NCBI GenBank assembly: GCA_902543145.1
Contig: CACBXG010000007.1
Coordinates: forward strand, 35,417 to 99,416
Direction: 5' to 3'
DNA length: 64,000 nucleotides
Source: an uncultured SAR116 cluster alpha proteobacterium
GTDB lineage: Bacteria; Pseudomonadota; Alphaproteobacteria; Puniceispirillales; Marisalimonadaceae
Positions 52,678 to 63,097 of the stretch are shown here, piece by piece. Within the stretch, counting starts at the first letter, position 1, and each line of letters starts with the position of its first letter. The translations under genes were made by a program, and so were the position numbers. The notes beneath the pieces were generated by a model. The model was given only the letters and a program-made list of their open reading frames with translations, did no database searches and was not told the DNA's origin.

Positions 52678-54282
52678 TTAATTTTTTGCTTCTGCAAAAG
52701 TAACTTTAACACTACCCCCAAGACATTCATTCTTTTGATTTAATCGATTTAAAGCCTCTATTGTTCCATTATGAGCTTCAACGATCTGTTTAGAAATAGA
52801 TAACCCCAAACCTGAATGATTACCAAATTTTTCATTTTTAGGTCTGTCTGTATAAAATCTGTCAAAGACCTTTTTTAGAGATCCTTTTGAAAAACCTGGG
52901 CCATTATCTTCAACCGTAATGGTTACATTTTCTAAATTTTTTTCTATTCTAATATTTATAAAATTATTTTCCTTTGAAAAAGAAGAAGCATTTTGTATCA
53001 AATTATCAAAAACTTGAGCAATCTTATTTTCATCACCTAAAATATGTATATCCTCTACGTGCTTCAAAAGATTAATTTTTGAATTTATTGTAGTTGACCT
53101 TATATCAACAAGAGTTTCAAGAAGATTTGAAATATTGATTTGTTTAATTTCTATTCTTGATAATTCTGCGTCTAATCTAGAAGCAGCAGAAATATCATTT
53201 ATCAATCTATCTATTCTTTCAACGTCATTTTGTATTACTTTAATTAATTTTTTTTGCTCACTCAAACTTTTAACTTTTGTAATAGTTTCAGAAGCTGATC
53301 TAACGGAAGTAATTGGATTTTTTAACTCGTGTGCCACATCAGCAGCAAACTCTGCAATATGATCTATTCTTTTTTGTAACTCATTAGTCATTTTAAAAAA
53401 AGATTGTGCTAAATTACCTATTTCATCTTTCCTATTTCTAAATTTATTTAGATTAAAAGTTTTCAGTGTTTTGTCTTCTGCAATTTTATCTGCTTCATTA
53501 GACAATCTCACTATTGGATTTGTTATTGATCTTCCAAAATAAATAGCCAGAGCAACAGTTGCTAACAATATAAGACCAAAAGCCTTAAAAAGTTCAGTTT
53601 CCAAGTCAACTAATTCTTGTTCAATTTTTTTTCCAGAAACAGAAAGAAGAACAGCTCCTCTAACCATACGAATGTTTTTAATTGGTATAGCTACGGACAA
53701 ATAAAGTTTACCTTTACTATCTTGTCGTAAGATTTTTTTTGTTCTCCCTTTTAAAGCCATAATAATTTCTGGGAAGTCCTCAAATGAAAAAATTGTATTA
53801 TCTCTATAAAGAGGTAAATTAAGAGGTTTTGATATTAAATTTGAGAATAAAGATACAAATTTTGTTAAATTATTTGTTATGGAAAAACTATTGTCAACAG
53901 CTGGTAACGGGCTCACTTTAACAAATGGACTATACTTCATACTTGCTTTTGTATCTGCTATTAAATTTCCATACATATTAAAAAGCCTTGCTCTTATGTT
54001 AGAACCATACTCAACCTTTGGGATAAGACTTTGTAGAGCTGGACTTGATATTTGATTATTCTGGATTAAACCATACTGATTTTCTGCCAACGCAAGCGCT
54101 TTAGTCAGTGTCAAACCTTGTCTTTCAATAGCTGCAAATTCTGACTTAATTAGAATATCTTGATACTTATTAAAATAAATTAAAATGATTGGGTATAATA
54201 TAACAGGTAATAATATTATAAATAAAATCCTCATTTTCAGAGGAAAATATAACTTCTCTAATTTTTTAAAAATAAATTTCAA
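52678..54282 (-). CDS. chvG: ChvG-like sensor histidine kinase
   Basis: Two TM segments, HAMP, HisKA DVAHELKNPITSVRSASE, HATPase FDNLIQNA..VEDNGPGFS..GLGLSISKQIVEAHNG; paired with chvI. Confidence 0.92.
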   Translation of the reverse strand: MKFIFKKLEKLYFPLKMRILFIILLPVILYPIILIYFNKYQDILIKSEFAAIERQGLTLTKALALAENQYGLIQNNQISSPALQSLIPKVEYGSNIRARLFNMYGNLIADTKASMKYSPFVKVSPLPAVDNSFSITNNLTKFVSLFSNLISKPLNLPLYRDNTIFSFEDFPEIIMALKGRTKKILRQDSKGKLYLSVAIPIKNIRMVRGAVLLSVSGKKIEQELVDLETELFKAFGLILLATVALAIYFGRSITNPIVRLSNEADKIAEDKTLKTFNLNKFRNRKDEIGNLAQSFFKMTNELQKRIDHIAEFAADVAHELKNPITSVRSASETITKVKSLSEQKKLIKVIQNDVERIDRLINDISAASRLDAELSRIEIKQINISNLLETLVDIRSTTINSKINLLKHVEDIHILGDENKIAQVFDNLIQNASSFSKENNFINIRIEKNLENVTITVEDNGPGFSKGSLKKVFDRFYTDRPKNEKFGNHSGLGLSISKQIVEAHNGTIEALNRLNQKNECLGGSVKVTFAEAKN

Positions 54283-54285
54283 TTT

Positions 54286-54975
54286 TTATGAATCTCTATA
54301 TCTATATCCCACACCATACAAAGTCTCAATATGATCAAAATCTTTATCATAAACTCTAAATTTCCTTCTCATTCTTTTGATATGACTATCAATTGTTCTG
54401 TCATCGACATATATAGTTTCACCATAAGCTGTATCAATGAGTTGATCTCTGTTTTTCACTAACCCAGGTCTTTGAGCTAAAGAATAAAGAATTAAAAATT
54501 CAGTAACTGTAAGTCTTATTTCTTCACCTTTCCATTTACAAAGATGTCTATCTGGATCAAGTGATAAATTATTTCTTTTAATCAACTTATCTGATACATC
54601 ATCATTTTTATATGAACTTCTTCTGAGTACAGCTCTTATTCTTTCAACCAAAAGCTTTTGTGAAAAAGGCTTAGTAATATAATCATCAGCTCCCATTCTA
54701 AGTCCAATTGCTTCGTCAATTTCGTCATCTTTACTTGTTAAAAAAATTACTGGAACATCATTTGTTTCTCTTAGTTTTTTTAAAACTTCCATACCGTCAA
54801 GTTTTGGCATTTTAATGTCTAATATTGCTATATCAGGTGTGTTTCTTTGAAGTGCTATTAGCCCTTGTTCACTATCATTGTAAGTTTCTATCACCCAACC
54901 TTCAGCTTTTAAAGCGACTGAAACTGAGGTTAAAATGTTATTATCATCATCGATCAGAATTATTTTTTCACTCAT
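54286..54975 (-). CDS. chvI: ChvI-like OmpR-family response regulator
   Basis: [37 protein letters not shown], winged helix [15 protein letters not shown]. Confidence 0.94.
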   Translation of the reverse strand: MSEKIILIDDDNNILTSVSVALKAEGWVIETYNDSEQGLIALQRNTPDIAILDIKMPKLDGMEVLKKLRETNDVPVIFLTSKDDEIDEAIGLRMGADDYITKPFSQKLLVERIRAVLRRSSYKNDDVSDKLIKRNNLSLDPDRHLCKWKGEEIRLTVTEFLILYSLAQRPGLVKNRDQLIDTAYGETIYVDDRTIDSHIKRMRRKFRVYDKDFDHIETLYGVGYRYRDS

Positions 54976-55076
54976 TCTTTTGCCTGTGCTTTTATTAAAA
55001 TTTAATTATATTATAATTTGAATAGAAAATTTTGGTTTATTCAAGGCTAATTTACGTTAATTTATATACATAATAT

Positions 55077-57926
55077 CTAATGAGCTTCAGCCCAATTATC
55101 TCCAAAACCAGTATCTACTTTCAAATTTACGTTCAACGAAACTCTTGGTAAATTAGCACGCTCCATAATTTCTTGGATAATCTTTGAATATTTATCAATG
55201 CTATTTTCTTTTATCTCAAATACAAGCTCGTCATGAACTTGCATTAGCATTGAAACATCATTTTTATAATTAAATAAATTTTTGTGTATTTTTACCATTG
55301 CTAGTTTTATTATATCGGCCGCTGATCCTTGAATAGGCGCATTGATAGCTTGCCTTTCAGCAAATCCTCTTAACCTTTGATTTTTAGAATTGCTATCATT
55401 TATATAGATTCGTCTATTGAACAGTGTTTCTACGAAGCCATCTTCTTCTAATTTAGATTTAATCTCTTCCATATAATCTCTAATTCTTGGAAATCTTTTG
55501 AAATATGAATCTATAAATTCTTTTGCTTCATTTGCAGAGCACTTCAATTGTTTTGCAAGACCGTATGCAGAAATACCATATATAATTCCAAAGTTTATAG
55601 CTTTAGCTTTCCTTCTTAAATCTGATGTCATATTATTTATTGAAACCCGAAAGACTTTTGAAGCAGTGTCAGAGTGGATGTCTAGATCATTATTAAATGC
55701 ATCCAACATTTTTATTTCATCAGCTATGTGCGCTATTAGCCTTAATTCAATTTGTGAATAGTCCATAGATACTATTTTAAAACCTGGCTTAGACTCAAAA
55801 GCTGTCCTAATTAATCTTCCTTCTTCTGTTTTTATGGGTATATTCTGTAAATTAGGATTTGAAGAAGATAATCTTCCAGTACTTGCGCCAACCATTGAAT
55901 AATTAGTATGGACTCTTTTTGTTTTTGGATTTATTTGTTCAACTAATGCATCAGTATAAGTACTCTTTAACTTAGAAAAATGCCTCCAATTTAGAATTAG
56001 TTGTGCAATTTCATTTCCTAAATCTGATAGATTTTCAAGAACTTCTACACTAGTTTGCCAAGATCCATTTTTGGAGCGTTTACCACCTTCAATCTTCATT
56101 TCATCAAATAAAATTTCTCCTAATTGTTTTGGAGAACCAACATTGAAAGTTTTACCACTATAATCAAAAATTTTATTTTCTAATTTTATAATTTCATCTG
56201 ATAAATTTTTTGAAATTTCTGAGAGTTTTTCAGCATTTATCGTTATACCGGTATTTTCCATTTCAATTAATACATTAATTAATGGAATTTCTAATCTTTT
56301 ATAAACAGAATATTTTTTATCATTAAATACTCTCGGTAAAACTCTATTATATATTGCTAAAGTTATGTCTGCATCTTCAGATGCATAATCCAATGCATCA
56401 GATGGTGACAATTGATTAAATAAGATTTTGTTTTTGCCCTTTCCACAAACATCTTCGTATTTGATTGTATTGTGATTTAATTCACGAAAAGCCATAGCAT
56501 CCAATTTGTGACTATCTACTCTACCTGAATCAACAACATAAGAAAGGCACATAGTATCTCCAATTGGATCAATATTCATACAACCATTATGTAATTGTTT
56601 AACTACTAGCGCATCAAATTTGATGTTATGACCAATTTTTAAAATGGATTTATCCTCTAAAATGGGTTTGAGTAATTCAATGGCATCTTCAAAATGAATT
56701 TGATTAAAAGATTTTACATTATCAAAATTAAAGTCGGATTGATTATCATCTAGTTTTTGTCCATGTCTCAATGGTATATAACAGGCTAAACCTTCTCCAC
56801 ATGAAAGAGAAATCCCTATTAAATCTGCAGTTTTTGCATTTAAAGAATTTGTTTCACAATCAAATCCAATTACTGATTTACTATAACAATTCTCTAAAAA
56901 TTTTATCAATTGATCTTTATTTTCAATTAATTCATATTTTTTGGAAATAGAGCTATATTCGTTTATATTTTTAACAGGATTAATTTTTATCTCAGATTTA
57001 GAGATATTCGTTTGTAGTTCTCTACTATTTTCATATTTATTTAGTATGCTTTTAAAACCATGTGTCTTTAAAAAAGGAATTAATTTATTTAACTCTAATT
57101 CAGAACTTATTTTAAATTCTTCTATCTGAGATTTGATAGGAACATCTTTTTTAAGTGTTACTAATGATCTGGACAATATTGCTTGATTTGCAAACTCTAT
57201 TAAATTTTCTCTCCTTTTATTTTGTTTTATTTCAGAAGCTCTATTTAATAATTGATCGAGGTCTCCATATTCGTTAATCAATTCTGCTGCTGTTTTAATA
57301 CCAATTCCTGGCACACCAGGTATGTTATCACTTGTATCACCTGCAAGAGATTGAACATCAATTACTTTATTAGGATAAACTCCAAATTTTTCAAAAACCT
57401 TATCATCATTTATCCAGAATTGTTTCATAGGATCGAATAAAGTTGTATTTTGATCAACTAGCTGCATCAAATCTTTATCACTAGATACAATTATAACATT
57501 TTTATTCATTTTTGACGCTATATCTGAATATGTAGCAATTAAGTCATCAGCTTCATACCCTTCCATTTCAACAACTGGTAACCCAATCGCGTTAGTGGCA
57601 TCTCGTATAATTGAAAATTGAGGGATTAATTCATCAGGAGGATCAGATCTATTTGCTTTATACAAATCATACAAATCATTTCTAAAAGTTTTTCTAGCAA
57701 CGTCAAATATAACTGCTACATAAATTGGTTTAAAATCTTCAATAAGCTTTAGAAGCATTTTAGTATAACCAAATACTGCATTTACTGGAACACCATCATT
57801 GTTGCTCATTGAAGGTAGGCCATAAAAAGCTCTAAAAATATATCCCGACCCATCAATAAGAAATAAATTATTTGGATCATTTAATTTAAGATTAGGTCTT
57901 GGGTTGTTTTCAATAGATATATTCAT
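55077..57926 (-). CDS. polA: DNA polymerase I
   Basis: 5'-3' exo (DGSGYIFRAFYGLP), 3'-5' exo (GFDCETNSLN), polymerase motifs VSMDYSQIELRLIAHIA, RRKAKAINFGIIYGISAYGLA, QVHDELVFE. Confidence 0.99.
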   Translation of the reverse strand: MNISIENNPRPNLKLNDPNNLFLIDGSGYIFRAFYGLPSMSNNDGVPVNAVFGYTKMLLKLIEDFKPIYVAVIFDVARKTFRNDLYDLYKANRSDPPDELIPQFSIIRDATNAIGLPVVEMEGYEADDLIATYSDIASKMNKNVIIVSSDKDLMQLVDQNTTLFDPMKQFWINDDKVFEKFGVYPNKVIDVQSLAGDTSDNIPGVPGIGIKTAAELINEYGDLDQLLNRASEIKQNKRRENLIEFANQAILSRSLVTLKKDVPIKSQIEEFKISSELELNKLIPFLKTHGFKSILNKYENSRELQTNISKSEIKINPVKNINEYSSISKKYELIENKDQLIKFLENCYSKSVIGFDCETNSLNAKTADLIGISLSCGEGLACYIPLRHGQKLDDNQSDFNFDNVKSFNQIHFEDAIELLKPILEDKSILKIGHNIKFDALVVKQLHNGCMNIDPIGDTMCLSYVVDSGRVDSHKLDAMAFRELNHNTIKYEDVCGKGKNKILFNQLSPSDALDYASEDADITLAIYNRVLPRVFNDKKYSVYKRLEIPLINVLIEMENTGITINAEKLSEISKNLSDEIIKLENKIFDYSGKTFNVGSPKQLGEILFDEMKIEGGKRSKNGSWQTSVEVLENLSDLGNEIAQLILNWRHFSKLKSTYTDALVEQINPKTKRVHTNYSMVGASTGRLSSSNPNLQNIPIKTEEGRLIRTAFESKPGFKIVSMDYSQIELRLIAHIADEIKMLDAFNNDLDIHSDTASKVFRVSINNMTSDLRRKAKAINFGIIYGISAYGLAKQLKCSANEAKEFIDSYFKRFPRIRDYMEEIKSKLEEDGFVETLFNRRIYINDSNSKNQRLRGFAERQAINAPIQGSAADIIKLAMVKIHKNLFNYKNDVSMLMQVHDELVFEIKENSIDKYSKIIQEIMERANLPRVSLNVNLKVDTGFGDNWAEAH

Positions 57927-58105
57927 TTAATTTAAGGAATTCTTTTTATTAGATTTATTTTCGTTTAAGAAAAATTGCATTTAAAACTACCTTGCAACCT
58001 ATTTATTAACAGTATTATTATAATTAATTATTAGAGAGTTGTCATTAAATCAAAATTAATGTCATTTTATTAGTTATTATATATTTAAGAAAAGAAAGAT
58101 CTTAA

Positions 58106-59062
58106 GTGGCAGATAAGTATTGGGAAGTTCCACATAATCAATTAGCATTGCAAATTGAAAAGTTATCTAAAATTTATAATGATAAAGTCAATAATATTGC
58201 CTTAGATAATATATCCTTAAATGTCCCCGTTGGAAGTATATTTGGTTTACTTGGACCTAATGGTGCTGGAAAATCAACCCTAATTAATATTATTTCTGGA
58301 GCAGTTATAAAAACTTCTGGGAAAGTAAGTATATGGGGTTTAGATATAGATAAATATAGAAAACAATCTAAACTCGCTGTTGGTGTTGTACCACAAGAAC
58401 TCAATATAGATGCTTTTTTTACACCCAAAGAAACTCTTAATCTGCATTCTGGAATGTTTAATGTTCCAAAAAATAATTGGCGAACAGATGAGCTTTTAAA
58501 ATTAATGGATTTGACTGACAAAGCTGAAATATATAGTCGAAAATTATCTGGCGGAATGAGACGAAGACTATTAGTAGCTAAAGCGATGGTTCATTCACCA
58601 CCTATTATCATATTAGATGAACCAACTGCAGGAGTAGATGTAGAATTAAGACAAAAACTATGGACTTATTTTAAAAAATTAAATGAATTAGGTGTTACAA
58701 TAATATTAACTACACATTATTTAGAAGAGGCTGAATTTTTATGCGATCATATTGCAATAATCAATAAAGGCAAAATTATTGCTAATGAAACAAAAAAATC
58801 ATTGCTTACAAAATCAAGTCAAAAAGTAATATTTATTACATTGACTAACGACAAGATTTCTGAAAAAGATAAGAACTGTCTTAAAAATATTGGTGATGTT
58901 AAAATTCTTAAAAATAAAATTGAAATATACTTCGACCCTAGACACACATCTATGAATAAAATTATAGAAACAATTTATAAAACAGATTTAAAAATATTAG
59001 ATTTATCGACTAAAAACGTCCGCCTTGAAGAAGTTTTTGTTAATTTGATCAAAGATAATTAG
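58106..59062 (+). CDS. ABC transporter ATP-binding protein
   Basis: LLGPNGAGKSTLINIISG, KLSGGMRRRLLVAKAM, IILDEPTAGVDVELR, TTHYLEEAE. Confidence 0.95.
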   Translation: MADKYWEVPHNQLALQIEKLSKIYNDKVNNIALDNISLNVPVGSIFGLLGPNGAGKSTLINIISGAVIKTSGKVSIWGLDIDKYRKQSKLAVGVVPQELNIDAFFTPKETLNLHSGMFNVPKNNWRTDELLKLMDLTDKAEIYSRKLSGGMRRRLLVAKAMVHSPPIIILDEPTAGVDVELRQKLWTYFKKLNELGVTIILTTHYLEEAEFLCDHIAIINKGKIIANETKKSLLTKSSQKVIFITLTNDKISEKDKNCLKNIGDVKILKNKIEIYFDPRHTSMNKIIETIYKTDLKILDLSTKNVRLEEVFVNLIKDN

Positions 59063-59075
59063 ATGAAATAATACA

Positions 59076-59351
59076 ATGAACTGGGTTGTTTATATGTTGA
59101 AATGTAATGATAGTTCTATCTACACTGGGATCTCAAATAATTTAAATAGGAGATTAGATACTCATGCAAAGGGTAATGGTTCAAAATATGTTAGAGCCAA
59201 ATTACCTTTTAAATTAATTTACACTGAGAAGTGCCTAAGTAGAAGCAAAGCTATTAAAAGAGAAATAGAAATAAAAAAACTTGATAAAAAAAATAAAGAA
59301 TTATTAGTCAAATCATATAATAAAAAAAGGAGTCATAATGAGTATTTCTAA
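59076..59351 (+). CDS. GIY-YIG nuclease family protein
   Basis: WVVYMLKCNDSSIYTGISNNLNRRLDTHAKGNGSKYVRAKLPFKLIYTE. Confidence 0.95.
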   Translation: MNWVVYMLKCNDSSIYTGISNNLNRRLDTHAKGNGSKYVRAKLPFKLIYTEKCLSRSKAIKREIEIKKLDKKNKELLVKSYNKKRSHNEYF

Positions 59352-59682
59352 ATTTGTTTTTATAGTCTCTATGAATGTTAAAAAAAAATATGAAGATTTA
59401 TTTAATGAAGTATATGATGAAGAACATGTACCGCATTTGCTTAATGTTCCAGGAGTGAATAAAGTAACTAGAGGGAAAGGAATACCTTTTAATTTTTCTA
59501 TAGGTGGTGAAACAAAATCAATGGATTCACCCAATCAAAAGTTTGTAGCTATGTACGAAATTGATAATCCAGAAGTTATCAATAGTAAAGAATGGGCAAT
59601 TGCTGTTGAAAAAGGACGATGGAGTACAGAAGTAAGGCAACATACTTATGATAGATCGCATTTTTTGTATCAATATTGTTAA
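59338..59682 (+). CDS. Hypothetical protein, EthD/dimeric alpha-beta barrel-like
   Basis: 114-aa ORF overlapping the GIY-YIG stop; YDEEHVPHLLNVPGVNKVTRGKG resembles dimeric alpha-beta barrel proteins. Confidence 0.6.
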   Translation: MSISKFVFIVSMNVKKKYEDLFNEVYDEEHVPHLLNVPGVNKVTRGKGIPFNFSIGGETKSMDSPNQKFVAMYEIDNPEVINSKEWAIAVEKGRWSTEVRQHTYDRSHFLYQYC

Positions 59683-59712
59683 ATTTTAATTTAATATAAA
59701 TAGAGTTTTATT

Positions 59713-59742
59713 TTGACATATTTTAATTTTTAATATCATAAT
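59713..59742 (+). promoter_or_regulatory. Candidate sigma70-type promoter upstream of 59775 ORF
   Basis: TTGACA (59713-59718), 18-nt spacer, CATAAT (59737-59742); weak evidence in AT-rich DNA. Confidence 0.35.
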
Positions 59743-59774
59743 ATTAAATATGCTTAATTTTATGGAGATTAACT

Positions 59775-60023
59775 ATGTCAAACATAATCGAAACTAAATT
59801 TGGTACATTAGTAAATACTAGTAAAATAGCTGCAGGTAGTGCATCTAGTATAAAGAAAAGCGGTGCATTCTATAATTTTTCTATAAGAATAGCCCATGAT
59901 GATATTCGTGAGTATTCATTTACAAATTTAGCGAGAGCTGAGTATATGAGACGAATAATGATTGATCACTTAGAGCAAAAGATCAAAAAAGAATCTAAAA
60001 TTTCAGAAAACAAAGTTAACTAA
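59775..60023 (+). CDS. Hypothetical protein (82 aa)
   Basis: ATG start with upstream GGAG; candidate promoter upstream; no overlapping better ORF. Confidence 0.6.
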   Translation: MSNIIETKFGTLVNTSKIAAGSASSIKKSGAFYNFSIRIAHDDIREYSFTNLARAEYMRRIMIDHLEQKIKKESKISENKVN

Positions 60024-60245
60024 ATTTTTACATTTTCTTTAAACAGCTTATTTCTTAATAATCAATTGTATTTAGAATAGTTGTATAAAATTTAATTAAT
60101 TCAAATTGATTAAATTTTAATTAAATTTAAGTTAATGCATAAAAAAATCACATTTAGAGTTTTTGTGATTGAGAAGTTTTTATTATCATTGTTATTAAAA
60201 TAATTTGCAATAAATTTAGTGAGGTAATTTATAGAAGGAAATATA

Positions 60246-60458
60246 ATGTTTTTTGCAATAATGCTAGTTTGCTCTCCTCTCAATCTTATACATCATGGTA
60301 ATGAATGCTTTGGAATTGAAGATACCAATGGCTACTATTTAACAAAGGATAAGTGTAATATCAGAATAAAAGAAATGGAAACTGAACTTTTAATTGCACT
60401 TAGTTACCCTGTCATGATAAGTAAAAGTTGCGTGAGAGTTAATATGAAATCTGCATAA
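60246..60458 (+). CDS. Hypothetical small cysteine-containing protein (70 aa)
   Basis: MFFAIMLVCSPLNLIHHGNECFGIEDTNGYYLTKDKCNIRIKEME...; AGAAGG-like RBS upstream; hydrophobic N-terminus. Confidence 0.55.
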   Translation: MFFAIMLVCSPLNLIHHGNECFGIEDTNGYYLTKDKCNIRIKEMETELLIALSYPVMISKSCVRVNMKSA

Positions 60459-60496
60459 TTCATAAAATTTTAAATAAAATCTATATTTGAAGTATA

Positions 60497-60583
60497 TGGT
60501 GCGGCTGAGAAGACTCGAACTTCCACGGGTTTTATCCCACAGCGACCTCAACGCTGCGCGTCTACCAGTTCCGCCACAGCCGC
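60497..60583 (-). tRNA. tRNA-Leu (GAG), CCA encoded
   Basis: GCGGCTGTGGCGGAACTGGTAGACGCGCAGCGTTGAGGTCGCTGTGGGATAAAACCCGTGGAAGTTCGAGTCTTCTCAGCCGCACCA with long variable arm; anticodon GAG. Confidence 0.96.
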
Positions 60584-60649
60584 AATAAAAATACTCTTCT
60601 GCGATAACAAAATGATATAATTATTGCAAGATAAATAATATATTATGTA

Positions 60650-61324
60650 TTGAATTTAACGGAAGCAATTATTTTGATTAATGAAATAGAATGGAAAACA
60701 TCAAATAATCTTGTAGAATATGATTTTGCAGTTTCAGAAATGAAAAAACGTGTTTTAAAGATTAAAAAAAATTCTGCGTTTGAGATGGTCTGGCTGTTAG
60801 AGCATAATTCTATTTTTACTGCTGGAACATCTGCTAAACTAGAAGATTTAAAAAATAGTAAAGTAAATTTTCAATATACCGGTAGAGGTGGACAGTGGAC
60901 TTGGCATGGTCCTGGTCAAAGAGTTGTTTATTTAATGTTAAATTTAAATAATAGATTACAGGATGTGAAAGCATACATATATGCACTAGAGGAATTAATA
61001 ATTCTTACTTTAAAAGATTTCTATATTGATGGTGTAAGAATTAATGGCCAGCCTGGTGTATGGGTAAAAGATAATAATGGATGCGATAAAATTGCTGCAC
61101 TTGGTATTAGAATATCAAGTTGGATAACTTTTCATGGAATATCTATAAATGTAAATCCAAATCTGGATGAATTCAATAATATTGTACCGTGTGGGATAAA
61201 GAATTCTGGTGTTACTAGTTTTTACAAATTAGGTAAAAAAATAGCTCTTAAAGAATTAGATATCCATTTAAAAAAAAATTTTAATAAAGTTTTTGGTAAT
61301 GAAGGTTTATTTAAACTGAAATAA
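60650..61324 (+). CDS. lipB: Lipoyl(octanoyl) transferase
   Basis: YTGRGGQWTWHGPGQRVVYLMLNL, GVWVKDNNGCDKIAALGIRISSWITFHGISINVNPNL; TTG start. Confidence 0.97.
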   Translation: MNLTEAIILINEIEWKTSNNLVEYDFAVSEMKKRVLKIKKNSAFEMVWLLEHNSIFTAGTSAKLEDLKNSKVNFQYTGRGGQWTWHGPGQRVVYLMLNLNNRLQDVKAYIYALEELIILTLKDFYIDGVRINGQPGVWVKDNNGCDKIAALGIRISSWITFHGISINVNPNLDEFNNIVPCGIKNSGVTSFYKLGKKIALKELDIHLKKNFNKVFGNEGLFKLK

Positions 61325-61327
61325 TTT

Positions 61328-61696
61328 TTATTTCCTGAACAGAATATATAAGCATTCTTTTAAGGTCTTGTTAGCACGAACTGCGTCTAATTTTAAAGTT
61401 TTATTACTATCTTTATTTCCAAGAAATCCTTCTATAGGTTTTTCAAAATGCAATATTTGATTACGTCTAATTCTTAACCAATGAAAATCTTTTGAGCTTT
61501 TAAAGTGATTTATATCTAATCCATCAACATAATCTAAATTATCTGTATCATTCAAAATGTTATCAATAATTGTAAGTGATAATATCATGACTGACGCCCA
61601 CATTTTATTTTCGAACGCAATATTGTACTCTTGAAATAACACTTTGGCTTGAGGATTTAATTGTTTTATGAAATCTTCATTTATCTTTTGTGTCAT
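61328..61696 (-). CDS. Conserved hypothetical protein (122 aa)
   Basis: Complete ORF in a conserved-looking context next to the ATP12 gene. Confidence 0.6.
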   Translation of the reverse strand: MTQKINEDFIKQLNPQAKVLFQEYNIAFENKMWASVMILSLTIIDNILNDTDNLDYVDGLDINHFKSSKDFHWLRIRRNQILHFEKPIEGFLGNKDSNKTLKLDAVRANKTLKECLYILFRK

Positions 61697-61714
61697 ATTA
61701 AAAACAGCTTTTCA

Positions 61715-62407
61715 TTAAAGACAATCTAAAAAAGATATACATTTATTTAACTCAATAGATATTTCTTTTCTTTTCTGTGAAGTTTCTTCGTCAAAACCCC
61801 AATTTTCTGCTTGCCACAATTCATCTAAAAACGACAACTCAAAAACTTCATTTTTTGAAATATCTTTTTTTAAAACACATAATGATAAGAAAATAGATCC
61901 TGTAATATTTGTGATTCTATATAATGCTGAAATCTCAAAAATATCAAACTGATTAATTATATTATTTAACTTAAGATGAATAGTAGCGTGTTGTTTTTTA
62001 GGTAAAACACCTTGAAACACCTCTACTTTAGTCCCAATGTATTTTTCTAGAAGTAAAATTATAGGATCCCATTTGTTTTTTTGGAGTTCAACTAATTCTT
62101 TTGGATTTTCAGCGCGATAACAAATTAAATCAGTATCTATATAATCAAGAATATCGTTAATATACAGATTTTTATTATCTATTATTTTATCTAAAGAAGT
62201 CGATATAAGACCATAAAAAATCATTGATTCAGTATTAATATTTTTTGAATCTTGATCCCATTCTTTTACAATCTCTTGTGCTAAATTTAAGTTTGGTAAT
62301 AATAACTCTCTTTTTAAGGGGGTTTTTAGAATTCTTTTGTCCAACATGACACAAAAAGAATCAGATGATATTTTTTTTATACTTACTTTTTCCCAAAATT
62401 TTTTCAT
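61715..62407 (-). CDS. ATP12 family F1-ATPase assembly chaperone
   Basis: FWEKVSIKKISSDSFCVMLDKRILKTPLKRELLLPN; YIDTDLICYRAENPKELVELQKNKWDPII. Confidence 0.93.
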   Translation of the reverse strand: MKKFWEKVSIKKISSDSFCVMLDKRILKTPLKRELLLPNLNLAQEIVKEWDQDSKNINTESMIFYGLISTSLDKIIDNKNLYINDILDYIDTDLICYRAENPKELVELQKNKWDPIILLLEKYIGTKVEVFQGVLPKKQHATIHLKLNNIINQFDIFEISALYRITNITGSIFLSLCVLKKDISKNEVFELSFLDELWQAENWGFDEETSQKRKEISIELNKCISFLDCL

Positions 62408-62408
62408 T

Positions 62409-63080
62409 TTAGGGACATATTATTTTCATTAATCTACTCAATTCAGTCGAGTCATGGACTAAATAACTTGAACCAGCTGAAGATAATAATTCCTCACTAT
62501 TATAACCCCATGTAACTCCTATGCTAATAATACCGGCATTAACTGCTAATCCAATATCATTAATTGTATCGCCAATCATTACACAACGATCCTTTTGCAC
62601 ACCTAAATCATTCATAGCTTTAATTGCCATGGCTGGGTTAGGTTTGGGTATATTTTCGTCTGTACTCATTGTTATATCAAAAATATTAGATAAATCATGT
62701 TTAGCCAAACCATTTGTCAATCCAATTCTAGACTTGTTTGTTGCAATTCCAATTAACCAATTGCTTTTTTTAAGTTCATTCAACAATTCAACCAAACCAG
62801 GGTATAGTGGTTCATTTTGTAATCCTAATCTACCTTGTTCTGCATACCATGTTCTGTAAGCATCTGAAATTTGTTCTGGTGTTACATTAAAACCTGGTGG
62901 CATATAATCATCTAGGGCAATCGCCAGTGGCTTGCCAATATTTTCTCTAACTTTTTTTGGATCGGGGTCTGGTAATCCACACATTCTAAAAGCTTCAATA
63001 GCACCTTTAACAATCATTATCGCAGAGTCGACTATTGTTCCATCATAATCAAATAAAGCTAATTTTAGATCTTCTGACAA
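62409..63080 (-). CDS. HAD-family hydrolase (phosphoglycolate phosphatase-like)
   Basis: LALFDYDGTIVDSAIMIVKGAIEAF, GIATNKSR, CVMIGDTINDIGLAVNAGI. Confidence 0.92.
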   Translation of the reverse strand: MSEDLKLALFDYDGTIVDSAIMIVKGAIEAFRMCGLPDPDPKKVRENIGKPLAIALDDYMPPGFNVTPEQISDAYRTWYAEQGRLGLQNEPLYPGLVELLNELKKSNWLIGIATNKSRIGLTNGLAKHDLSNIFDITMSTDENIPKPNPAMAIKAMNDLGVQKDRCVMIGDTINDIGLAVNAGIISIGVTWGYNSEELLSSAGSSYLVHDSTELSRLMKIICP

Positions 63081-63097
63081 TTTGTACTCCCCAACAA

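Noticed and set aside
52600-52680. Possible SAH/SAM riboswitch upstream of ahcY
   Set aside because: The leader is short and AT-rich, with no recognisable conserved riboswitch core.
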